A DNA stretch of 12,549 nt from Sergeia podlipaevii (Eukaryota; Euglenozoa; Kinetoplastea; Trypanosomatida; Trypanosomatidae), in assembly GCA_030849805.1 (NCBI GenBank), contig JASANZ010001734.1, positions 1 through 12,549 of the forward strand. The letters run 5' to 3'. Numbering within the stretch: position 1 is the stretch's first letter; every line of letters begins with the position of its first letter. Under the pieces are notes generated by a model. The model ran no database searches, was not told the origin of the DNA, and saw nothing but the letters and a program-made list of their open reading frames with translations. Of this stretch, positions 1 to 6,981 are shown piece by piece. A program made the translations under genes and the position numbers.

Positions 1-10
1 AACAAAATGC

Positions 11-30
11 AAAAGAGAGAGAGAGAAAAG
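11..30 (-). promoter_or_regulatory. Polypyrimidine tract, probably for trans-splicing of the next gene to the left
   Basis: Read on the minus strand, this is an almost pure CT/T run, the kind of tract that precedes a spliced-leader acceptor AG in trypanosomatids. No AG follows before the window edge, so the acceptor and its gene would lie outside the window. It also suggests where the 3' UTR of the membrane-protein gene at 333-3887 ends, because polyadenylation in this group is usually placed upstream of the next tract. This is inferred from composition and position only. Confidence 0.45.
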
Positions 31-52
31 TATCAGTATGTATATTTATATA

Positions 53-84
53 TTTATATATATATATATGTGTGTGTGTGTGTG
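53..84. repeat. (TA)n-(TG)8 microsatellite
   Basis: A TA-rich stretch runs directly into a perfect (TG)8 at 69-84. It lies in the 3' untranslated or intergenic DNA downstream of the four-helix membrane protein. The (TG)8 is an exact reverse complement of the CA run at 216-231. Confidence 0.9.
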
Positions 85-92
85 CGAATGTG

Positions 93-114
93 TGCACTAT
101 AATGAAATAGTGCA
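93..114. other. Short hairpin, 8-bp perfect stem
   Basis: TGCACTAT at 93-100 pairs with ATAGTGCA at 107-114 across a six-base loop. It sits between the two complementary microsatellites. It could form in RNA of either strand; the minus-strand transcript would carry it in the 3' UTR of the membrane-protein mRNA. No known RNA family is recognised, so function is unknown. Confidence 0.5.
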
Positions 115-214
115 GTGAGTGACAAGCATAGAAAAAAAAAAGCGCACACGCTCGTTATTTCTCCCCTTCACTCTTACTTAGTCCCCCTCCCCTTGACTTC
201 GACACCAGCTGATA

Positions 215-231
215 ACACACACACACACACA
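215..231. repeat. (AC)8 microsatellite
   Basis: A perfect AC dinucleotide run ending in an extra A. Bases 216-231 are the exact reverse complement of the (TG)8 at 69-84, so the pair makes a 16-bp inverted repeat with a spacer of about 130 bases. Confidence 0.9.
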
Positions 232-332
232 GTCACTCCTATTTCCCACTACTTCACCAACTCATATGTCCTCAACAATGAGAATGGAAGGGGTGAGATG
301 CAACTTGAGGAAAGTGGTACTCACCACCGCGA

Positions 333-3300
333 CTACAGAATCTTCTCTAAAAGCATCGTTGCGTCTCTGTGTATGAGCGGTCCGGTCCTACCAGGCAAGT
401 TCACGGGGCGGTGGGGTATAAGGCTAGTACTGGATGGCGTCATTGCCGTCGCCGACGTACCGTCATCGCTGCTTGGACCAGCACCAGCAGCAAGCGAGGA
501 GGCTCCTCTCGGTGTCCTTTTCCGCTGTTCACCGCTGCCCCCTCCAGATCCGATGCTCATGCTACCGCTGCAGGTATTTAAATTCTTCGGGGAGTGACGG
601 CGCATGTCAGCGTCAGATACCGCTCCGCTAGTTGAGAGAGGACGCGTCATGGGGGTGCTACGCCGCGAACCGCGACCAGGGGATGAAGCGTTGCTGGAAG
701 ACTGCCCAGAAAGCACCTGACTAGTGATAGCCGCTCCTCCTCCTCCGCGTTGACGTCGGCTTGATGTGCTGGTAGTCAGGTCACTCGTAGATACCCCTGA
801 GTAGTTGAAGAATTGACGGCTAAACTGACGCTGAAGCACTCTCTGTTGCAGCTGGTGTTGCTGTTGTTGTGTTGTTTCCTTCTGCTGCTGTCCAGTGTCG
901 TCACGTTGTTCATCTTTCTCTTGCTGGGCCTCCGTCAGAGGGCGGGTAGTAATATTAAAGAACTCAGTGCGCATGCGCTTCCCATGTGTTTGGCGGCTTT
1001 CAATCTTCTGAAGCTCAACATTCTCCTCATAAGAGCAGTGCAAGCGTAGATGCAGGCAGCAGTTCACGATGACAGCGAAGGTGACGGCGCCAATGAGCAC
1101 TGCTGATGCAATAGCAGTGAGCAAGAGGTAGAGAGGGCCGTATAGATTCTTAGGAATTTTGTACTCAGGGGGACACAGACGGGTAAAAGTAGCAATCGTG
1201 GGCTGTTCTGTCGGGCAGTAGGGACAAAATTCATTGTACGCTTCAAGCACGCTTGAGTACGATGGCGCAGGGCATAACGTGCCCCCGCCAGAGCAGCGCT
1301 TTTGCATTTGAAGCTTGCACATGGCGTCATTTATGCGATTAGTCATCAAGTTCAGCTGAAACATAATATCCCACCCATCCGCTTGACTGTACTCGCTTCC
1401 ATACCCGCTCATGAGCGTGCGTAGGGCGATTGTATAGCCAAACACAAGTGTACACGCGAGAGACCCAATGGTGCAGATATAGTACACTAAATAAACTGCA
1501 ATTTGGCTTTTGTCCACGTAGTAGGCTTTGCTGTTATAGTGCTCATCCGCGCAGAGTATGGTCGTATCGCTTCCGTTGTCAAATGCATTGCGTGTACCCC
1601 TCACTTGCTCCACGCTGCACAATTGCTGTGGGGGGTGCCGCAGACCATCATAAGAGTCAGGGGAAGGCAGCAATGGTGGTGTCTGGAGTGGATGGAAGTA
1701 CTGCTGAGAAGGCGGTAATGGTCGATCGTCGCCAGATATGGAGCGTGATAGAGAGTAAGTCAGTGGGCCTCCTCGCTTGTGGATAGCAGCAATAGTGGTT
1801 GGTGCAGAAACTAGCGTCCCGACAGCGCCGTTGGTATTTGCCGATGCAAGTGGTGAAGCGCACTCTGTAGAACTAATGGCGGCAATGGCAGGCATTTCAA
1901 ATGTCTCTTCAGTGGCACCGTCACCACTGGTGCTTCGGGGCCAGGCACACGCCATGTTGGTTGCTGGCACAGACGATGACAAAAACGGCGGCGAAGACAG
2001 TGGCAGTTGTTGTGCACTTACGGCACTTGCACCTTCGTTTTTTTCGCTGTGGCATGACGGTACACCGGTCGCCGCGCTCCTATCTAGGTCTCCAATGTCG
2101 ATACCAACATCCCCATCGCTGCTGCTGCTGCACTCACCATCTAACGTGAATTCTCCGCCATGGTCGTCGTAGGCACCAGTGAGGGTAAAATCAGGTGCGG
2201 TGCTGCCGCGTCCTGAAAAGCTGTTGACGACAGCAGACATCATTGTTTGAGAAGAGCCTTCATCACCGCACTCCGTGCCAGCCGCCATCTGCTCTGTCGC
2301 CGCGTGACCACCGGAGCATGCCGTCTCGCGCGACACCCGCCGGTGGAGGCAACGTCCGTGTGACTGGTAGTGCTTCTGGGTCTCGGTCCCTCTCAAGATG
2401 GCCCTTCGCTTGATCGCCTCCTCCACCTCCGCTGGATTACTGAAAGTGTGACCCATCGCTTCAGCTGGCGCCAATTCGTCGCAGTCATTCTCCTTTCCTT
2501 CAGCGGCAGCAACCATCCTCAACGCTTCGTCAGTTGTCGTGGAACCCCGGTAGTGGCTTAGCCCCTCCCTCTGCCACGCACTGCTGCTGTAATCATCCTC
2601 CGAGCGCGTCGATTGATAGTGCGCAGCAGCGGCAGTAGCAGCAGTTACTGCACCCGATGTCGCGGGCACTAGAGCCGATTTGCTTTTGCTGCTATCATGT
2701 GCAAAACTGTCCAAGCTGAGTATGCTCTCCCGTTCGTCGTGACCCGCAGCTGGAGCGGAGATGCGAATGTCAGGGGGCCCTGGAGCGCCACTGTCCTTCT
2801 CGTCAAACGAGGAGTCTGTGGACAAAATCCCCCTGTTCTCAGGCCACTTGAAGACCCTTGGCATCTCCTCCGGCGCAAGCGTAGCCCTCTCAGCAGCAGC
2901 AGCTGCAGCATTATCAGCATCAGCGTTTCCGGTGGTAGTACCAGGGCCTAGAGTGGTCGACTGCATGCACTTCACGCTACGATCACTAACGGTCTGCGCG
3001 GTCACGCAAACCGACATGGCTGGCGGCCGATCATCCGTCAGTTGATTATTCACCGCCCCTATCTTCAGCTCAGTATTGGTAAGTACGGGGCCTAACGGTG
3101 ACTCGCCTAGAGACGCTGCCATCTGCCCTTTATTCTCCGCATCGCATGAAAGAGGCGCAATAGCAGCCACAATGGGTGGCGGTGGCAAAGTAGGCGGAAA
3201 CGGGGTCATCTCTATTGATTGTTGCCGTACCTCTGAGGCGCTCTTCGTGAGTGCTCTCTTTTCTTTCTCCCTCTCTGACTTTTCAGTGACGTCGCTACCC

Positions 3301-3887
3301 TTGTGAGTCTTGTGTAAGCATAAGCGCGGTGAAGAGGAGACGCGCTGCTCAGGCGCCAAACTGTGTCGAGCAGTGCGCCACCAGCTCCACGATTCACTCG
3401 CCGGTGGTGCGTCACACACTGCGGTGACAAAAGAAGACTTGCTAAAGTGTTGAGTCGAAAGATCACTCACGCCTTCGCGTGGATGCGTGACAAGATTGCG
3501 TGTCTCATCCTGTGGTGTATTGATCTCCCCTATGTAAGCCCCGCTGTCGTCGCCACTACTGTTGCGAAGACAAACCAACTTCTTCATCTTGTGCGCGGCA
3601 CGAGTGGCGCGGCGTGCTTGTTTCCATCTCAGTGTTATAGGCGCCAACAAGAATGCCACGACGAACATAACAGGTGACATGAAGGAAACGCCTGCAACAA
3701 AATATGCCGCCATAGTAACGAAGCCAACATCCATGTGAGGCAGCACGACGGTCTCAGCGTATAGCAAGTAGTGCCTACGCTGTACCCCCGCAACAACAAA
3801 CATCGCAATCGCTGTTGCGAGCATCATCGCATGAAAAACGTAAAGAAGAGTTGTGATCAACTTGTAGAAATAGCGAGTCAACTTCAT
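333..3887 (-). CDS. Large four-transmembrane-helix protein with a giant cytoplasmic loop; function unknown
   Basis: The 1184-residue frame starts at an ATG (3887-3885) and ends at TAG (335-333). I do not recognise the family. Four hydrophobic helices are visible: about 12-35, 56-83, 796-822 and 919-942. The first pair is separated by about 20 residues. Roughly 710 residues rich in Ser, Thr, Ala, Gly and Pro, probably disordered, lie between helices 2 and 3. The loop between helices 3 and 4 (about 823-916) has six Cys at 857, 865, 872, 888, 891 and 905, a likely disulfide-bonded extracellular domain. Basic residues (RWKQARR, about 87-93) follow helix 2, which suggests that the N-terminus, the big loop and the tail are cytosolic. 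Cys943, Cys944 and Cys951 beside helix 4 could be acylated. The tail has a Gln-rich stretch near 1000-1021. The layout resembles tetraspanins (short loop, then a Cys-containing loop), but no CCG motif is present, so homology is not claimed. A surface or flagellar-membrane scaffold is possible. Confidence 0.85.
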   Translation of the reverse strand: MKLTRYFYKLITTLLYVFHAMMLATAIAMFVVAGVQRRHYLLYAETVVLPHMDVGFVTMAAYFVAGVSFMSPVMFVVAFLLAPITLRWKQARRATRAAHKMKKLVCLRNSSGDDSGAYIGEINTPQDETRNLVTHPREGVSDLSTQHFSKSSFVTAVCDAPPASESWSWWRTARHSLAPEQRVSSSPRLCLHKTHKGSDVTEKSEREKEKRALTKSASEVRQQSIEMTPFPPTLPPPPIVAAIAPLSCDAENKGQMAASLGESPLGPVLTNTELKIGAVNNQLTDDRPPAMSVCVTAQTVSDRSVKCMQSTTLGPGTTTGNADADNAAAAAAERATLAPEEMPRVFKWPENRGILSTDSSFDEKDSGAPGPPDIRISAPAAGHDERESILSLDSFAHDSSKSKSALVPATSGAVTAATAAAAHYQSTRSEDDYSSSAWQREGLSHYRGSTTTDEALRMVAAAEGKENDCDELAPAEAMGHTFSNPAEVEEAIKRRAILRGTETQKHYQSHGRCLHRRVSRETACSGGHAATEQMAAGTECGDEGSSQTMMSAVVNSFSGRGSTAPDFTLTGAYDDHGGEFTLDGECSSSSDGDVGIDIGDLDRSAATGVPSCHSEKNEGASAVSAQQLPLSSPPFLSSSVPATNMACAWPRSTSGDGATEETFEMPAIAAISSTECASPLASANTNGAVGTLVSAPTTIAAIHKRGGPLTYSLSRSISGDDRPLPPSQQYFHPLQTPPLLPSPDSYDGLRHPPQQLCSVEQVRGTRNAFDNGSDTTILCADEHYNSKAYYVDKSQIAVYLVYYICTIGSLACTLVFGYTIALRTLMSGYGSEYSQADGWDIMFQLNLMTNRINDAMCKLQMQKRCSGGGTLCPAPSYSSVLEAYNEFCPYCPTEQPTIATFTRLCPPEYKIPKNLYGPLYLLLTAIASAVLIGAVTFAVIVNCCLHLRLHCSYEENVELQKIESRQTHGKRMRTEFFNITTRPLTEAQQEKDEQRDDTGQQQKETTQQQQHQLQQRVLQRQFSRQFFNYSGVSTSDLTTSTSSRRQRGGGGAAITSQVLSGQSSSNASSPGRGSRRSTPMTRPLSTSGAVSDADMRRHSPKNLNTCSGSMSIGSGGGSGEQRKRTPRGASSLAAGAGPSSDDGTSATAMTPSSTSLIPHRPVNLPGRTGPLIHRDATMLLEKIL

Positions 3888-4941
3888 GATGAAAAACTAT
3901 TGATTAAGAAAGAAGGACCTAAAATATTTTTAAAAAAGAATATGTATATAGTAAACTTTCGTACCCTCCTCTTGCTAAACTCAATACGTTTCTCAGGCTA
4001 TTGCCAAAGTCTACTCTTGACAAAGTATTGTTCTCTTCTTCCCACGTTTATATATATATATATATTCCTCCCGTTGCTCCTGGTCCCTTGTATCTCTCCC
4101 TTTCTATTTATATATCGCGTGTGATGAACCCAGATATAAAACGATATAGCACAATGCACTGTGAGGTAAGTCGACTTCCTTTCCTCGTGATCTGCAGTAA
4201 GTAGCAAAATGAGACTAGAAGTGTTTACTCAACAGTAAAACTCAACGTAAAAAAATATTATTAGTTAGTAGCAATTCGTATAACAAATACTAATTTTGGT
4301 GAAAACCCAAAAAAAGAAGCAAAACTCTCCAATCCAATAACAAAGGACAACTTAAAAAAAAAAAAAAGCAAAAGCAAAAGCAAAACAATATATAGGTATA
4401 TATATAGAAAACAAAAAAAAAATGTTCCAAGAACTGACGCACAAATACCAAGTGTTCTGTATATGTGTTGTGCCGCGTTCGCACAGGTAGTTTTACAATG
4501 CAAAGGATTGTGCAACCAAATTAAGAAAAAAAAAAGTGTGTAGAGTACTACACGGCCTATTTCCTTTCACTACTTGAGTGTAAATAAGTGTGGGGGAAGG
4601 GGGGTGCATAAAATATGTGTGTGTGTGCGTTAGAAAAAAAAAAAAAGAACAGAATGGAGAAAAAGGGAGAATAAAAAAAAATTATAAAATGAGATTTGAC
4701 TGAGCGCCATAAAAAAAGGTTTCATTTATTTTATTTATTTTGGATATGCACACGCGCTCAACTACTGTGGAATTTATAATGCAGAAAGATTTGAATAAAG
4801 TCGCTTCTTTTTGAAGTTGCTGTTTTTTTTTTTTGCTTTGCTTTCTCTCCTTCTCTTTCTCTGTTGTTGCGATTGTACTAAGTTGAAAGACTGGATATTA
4901 AAGAAGCAAAGTGGTAGAGAGGATGGGGGGAGGACTCGAGT
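3888..4941. other. AT-rich spacer of 1,054 bp; no gene seen
   Basis: This separates the Skp1-like gene from the membrane-protein gene. It should hold the 3' UTR of the former and the 5' UTR of the latter. It contains a TA microsatellite (about 4048-4065), runs of A with repeated CAAAAG units (about 4351-4386), a TA-rich stretch near 4389-4406, a GT run near 4616-4628 and a T/CT-rich run near 4820-4862. The A-runs are minus-strand T tracts suited to trans-splicing. The open frames in it are short, biased by base composition and resemble no protein I know. No tRNA, rRNA or convincing snoRNA motif was found. Confidence 0.7.
3897..3945 (-). promoter_or_regulatory. Candidate trans-splice acceptor region of the four-helix membrane protein gene
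   Basis: On the minus strand a T-rich tract (about 3945-3921) leads to an AG at 3920-3919. A second short CT-rich stretch then leads to an AG at 3898-3897. Either would give a very short 5' UTR (about 31 or 9 bases) before the ATG at 3887. Other T-rich tracts occur farther upstream, so the used site cannot be fixed from sequence. Confidence 0.4.
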
Positions 4942-6249
4942 TTAGTAGGGGCGTACAAACTGATCGCCTCTTCGCCTCGCATCCTCGAGAAGTGCAATCC
5001 TCTGTTCAGCCAATAGCTTTGGCTGTCTTCCATTGGGAGTGGTGTTCTGCGCGTCTGCCTCACTCACGGTCACAAGAAGCGCGTCCGTGCTAGCAGAGAA
5101 AGAATCAGTCACCTTTGCAGCAGAAGCAGTTCTTTTCTGCTTTCGCTTGCTCTCCTTCGCAGCTACGCCAGCAGGCTCCGCTGCACGTGATCTCGCCCCT
5201 GTTGATGCTGTCAGTTTAGGCCGAGGCTCTGAAAGCGACGGCACTAGCGGTGGTGAGGACCACTGGGGCAGCCATGGATCCGTAAGGGCAGTGGTTTCGG
5301 GCACGGATAGACACATCAGCTGCTGTGCGTTGTCGCCATCATCGATGATCTCCTCGTCTGACCTGCCCTCCGTCCCCACCACGGCCGCGGGTGGGGCAAA
5401 TGATGTCAGAAGTTCGGTCTCTGTGCACTGCATCAGCCAACAGCCGAAATACTGTGCGCAGACTTGCGCCAGCTGCATGTGCCCTAGAAAGTCTGCTGCC
5501 GTGAGAAGCTCCAGGAGAAACACCTGCTGAGTGTGGCTCAGCGCGAGAGTTGTGATAGAACCTCTAGAGGTAGACTTTGAGGATAACGAGGCGGAGAGAG
5601 CTGCAAGTGCCTCGAGAGGAATGCCACCTGTTGTGGTGGTGGGTGAAGGCAAAGAGGTAGGCTTTTCTTGTCCATTGAGTTCCGAAGTGGTCCCGACGTG
5701 GCGCTGTGTCATCTCTGTGCGTGCGTGGCATCTAAACAAAATGTTTTCAATAAAGAATACGTCTGCAACGTCCTCCACGCAGTCACCAACGTCGTACCCA
5801 CTACTGCCACGCAGCCTCCTCCCAGGAGTATTGGGGTAAAAACGCTGAAGCGAGAGCAGGTGTGGGCTCTCCTCGGCCAGAGCCACGGTCGAAGCTGAAG
5901 GTAGTCTTGCAGCTGCAGCTGTAGCAGCGGCGGCGGCGGCGGCGGCAATCGCGGCATCAAAGCTGCGCTCGCTACCGCCGCCACAGTGCATAGGCGCGAT
6001 GGTGTAGTACTGACAGTCGTCACGTGGCTGCCCCCTGTTCAGCTTCTCCCTCAACTTGTCTACAATATCACGAAATTGCACATACGAAACAAAAGCGCGC
6101 AGCACACTTGTTCGTGAAATCGGGATGTAGCCTACACCCTCCTCAATTCCAAGAGCCGCCTGTAGATACAAAGACTGACGCACAATACCATCAGTAAGAG
6201 GCACAGATACTCGAGTGTGCTCGGCACTAATAAAGGTAAATGTATTCAT
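4942..6249 (-). CDS. Divergent Skp1/BTB-POZ-fold protein with a large insertion
   Basis: The 435-residue frame runs from ATG at 6249 to TAA at 4944-4942. An open extension to 6282 begins with GTG and is not favoured. Residues 2-60 read like the first half of Skp1: a beta-hairpin (FTFISAEHTRVSVPL), a helix (QSLYLQAALG, about 25-34), then YIPISRTSVLRAFVSYVQF (about 41-59), matching the stretch of Skp1 around its VPLPNV motif. The second half comes after an interruption at about 66-239: VFLLELLTAADFLGHMQLAQ (about 243-262) matches the helix pair around LFELILAANYLDIKGL in Skp1, and TETELLTSF (276-284) matches the following TPEEIRKTF segment. The insertion is low complexity, with polyalanine at about 99-114. 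The tail has a basic KRKQKR stretch (368-373) that could be a nuclear signal, and a charged end, RIALLEDARRRGDQFVRPY. Skp1 links F-box proteins to cullin ligases; whether this protein does so is inference. Elongin-C or another BTB scaffold is an alternative. Confidence 0.75.
   Translation of the reverse strand: MNTFTFISAEHTRVSVPLTDGIVRQSLYLQAALGIEEGVGYIPISRTSVLRAFVSYVQFRDIVDKLREKLNRGQPRDDCQYYTIAPMHCGGGSERSFDAAIAAAAAAAATAAAARLPSASTVALAEESPHLLSLQRFYPNTPGRRLRGSSGYDVGDCVEDVADVFFIENILFRCHARTEMTQRHVGTTSELNGQEKPTSLPSPTTTTGGIPLEALAALSASLSSKSTSRGSITTLALSHTQQVFLLELLTAADFLGHMQLAQVCAQYFGCWLMQCTETELLTSFAPPAAVVGTEGRSDEEIIDDGDNAQQLMCLSVPETTALTDPWLPQWSSPPLVPSLSEPRPKLTASTGARSRAAEPAGVAAKESKRKQKRTASAAKVTDSFSASTDALLVTVSEADAQNTTPNGRQPKLLAEQRIALLEDARRRGDQFVRPY
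5923..5946. repeat. GCN trinucleotide repeat coding for polyalanine
   Basis: A run of Ala codons, mostly GCC on the coding strand, inside the insertion of the Skp1-like protein. It encodes eight consecutive Ala within a longer stretch interrupted only by Ile and Thr. Such tracts commonly vary in length between strains. Confidence 0.85.
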
Positions 6250-6981
6250 CCCTTTGTGTGCCGTGTTGATTTGATGATGCACTTAACGTTCGTACGTAGA
6301 CGTGTGTATGTGATTGTGCAATGGTGCGTGTGTATATATTTTTATGCGAGGGGAGTATATATAGTGTCAATTGATAATTCATCTACATATGTGTACGTAC
6401 TTGTAAAGAACTGCCTTGTTTGCAAACACTATGTAGTTTTTTTAACTTTTTTCTTTGTTTTTGTCGCCCCTCTTGTTATTTTTTTGAACCAGGTTGTACT
6501 CTGTTGAAAGTCATATCTTTTTTTTGTTGTTGTATTCATATTCGAGTGCATAAGTTGTAACATAAATATCGAGACATATAAGAGCAATAATGAAGAAAGA
6601 TTTCTTTAGGAAAATGAGAAATGGAAGATAAGAGGAAGGAGAAACGTTCGTGCTGTATGGACTTATATATGTATGTATACTTCAAATGAGTCAAAATTTC
6701 ATTTTGCTTTTTTTTTCTTTTTATCCAAAAACAATAATAAGCATCAGCTTCCACACGTTCACAACGGCAATGCATGACCGAATATAAAATCGATAATGTA
6801 GGCACTTTACTGTGTCCATTCACAAAGCAATCGCGGTATCTCTAAGAAAAAAGAAAAAAAAGTAAAAAGATTATGCTATTTCTCTGCCAGCCTAGTTGCT
6901 TTATATCCTCTTACTCCTGTTCAAAAATGACAGAAGGAACTATCAGCGCGCAAGAGTGTAGGCATACCTGCACATCATGAC
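6250..6981. other. AT-rich spacer of 732 bp; no gene seen
   Basis: This lies between the zinc-finger protein gene and the Skp1-like gene and should hold the 3' UTR of the first and the 5' UTR of the second. A plus-strand T-rich stretch near 6436-6490 and A-rich stretches near 6845-6870 are compositional. The 95-codon minus-strand frame at 6536-6823 begins with GTG and looks non-coding. No structural RNA was recognised. Confidence 0.65.
6604..6645 (-). promoter_or_regulatory. Candidate polypyrimidine tract and acceptor for the Skp1-like gene
   Basis: On the minus strand a CT-rich stretch of about 40 bases leads to an AG at 6605-6604. It is the best pyrimidine tract upstream of the ATG at 6249, because the nearer DNA is purine- or mixed-rich on this strand. 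It would give a 5' UTR of about 354 bases containing upstream ATGs, which is unusual, so a nearer weaker acceptor remains possible. Confidence 0.35.

Noticed and set aside
115..597. 160-codon plus-strand frame
   Set aside because: It begins with GTG, crosses a microsatellite and overlaps the end of the membrane-protein gene antisense; the peptide is low complexity and resembles nothing known.
333..3887. Assignment of the membrane protein to amastins or true tetraspanins
   Set aside because: No amastin Cys/Trp signature lies in the first loop and no CCG motif in the last; only the topology is similar.
4166..4197. Plus-strand GTAAGT ... CAG pair resembling a tiny intron
   Set aside because: It is only 32 bases, on the non-transcribed strand and in a spacer; cis-spliced introns are very rare in trypanosomatids.
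5033..5530. 165-codon plus-strand frame
   Set aside because: It is antisense to the Skp1-like gene, which has recognisable domain structure; the frame is a by-product of its codon use.
6250..6282. N-terminal extension of the Skp1-like protein
   Set aside because: It begins at GTG, not ATG, and adds residues upstream of the normal start of the Skp1 fold.
6436..6492. T-rich tract followed by AG on the plus strand, like an acceptor for a plus-strand gene
   Set aside because: No coding-like plus-strand frame follows, and all genes here are on the other strand.
6536..6823. 95-codon minus-strand frame in the spacer
   Set aside because: It starts at GTG, has AT-driven composition with Lys/Tyr/Ile runs, and contains the candidate acceptor tract of the next gene.
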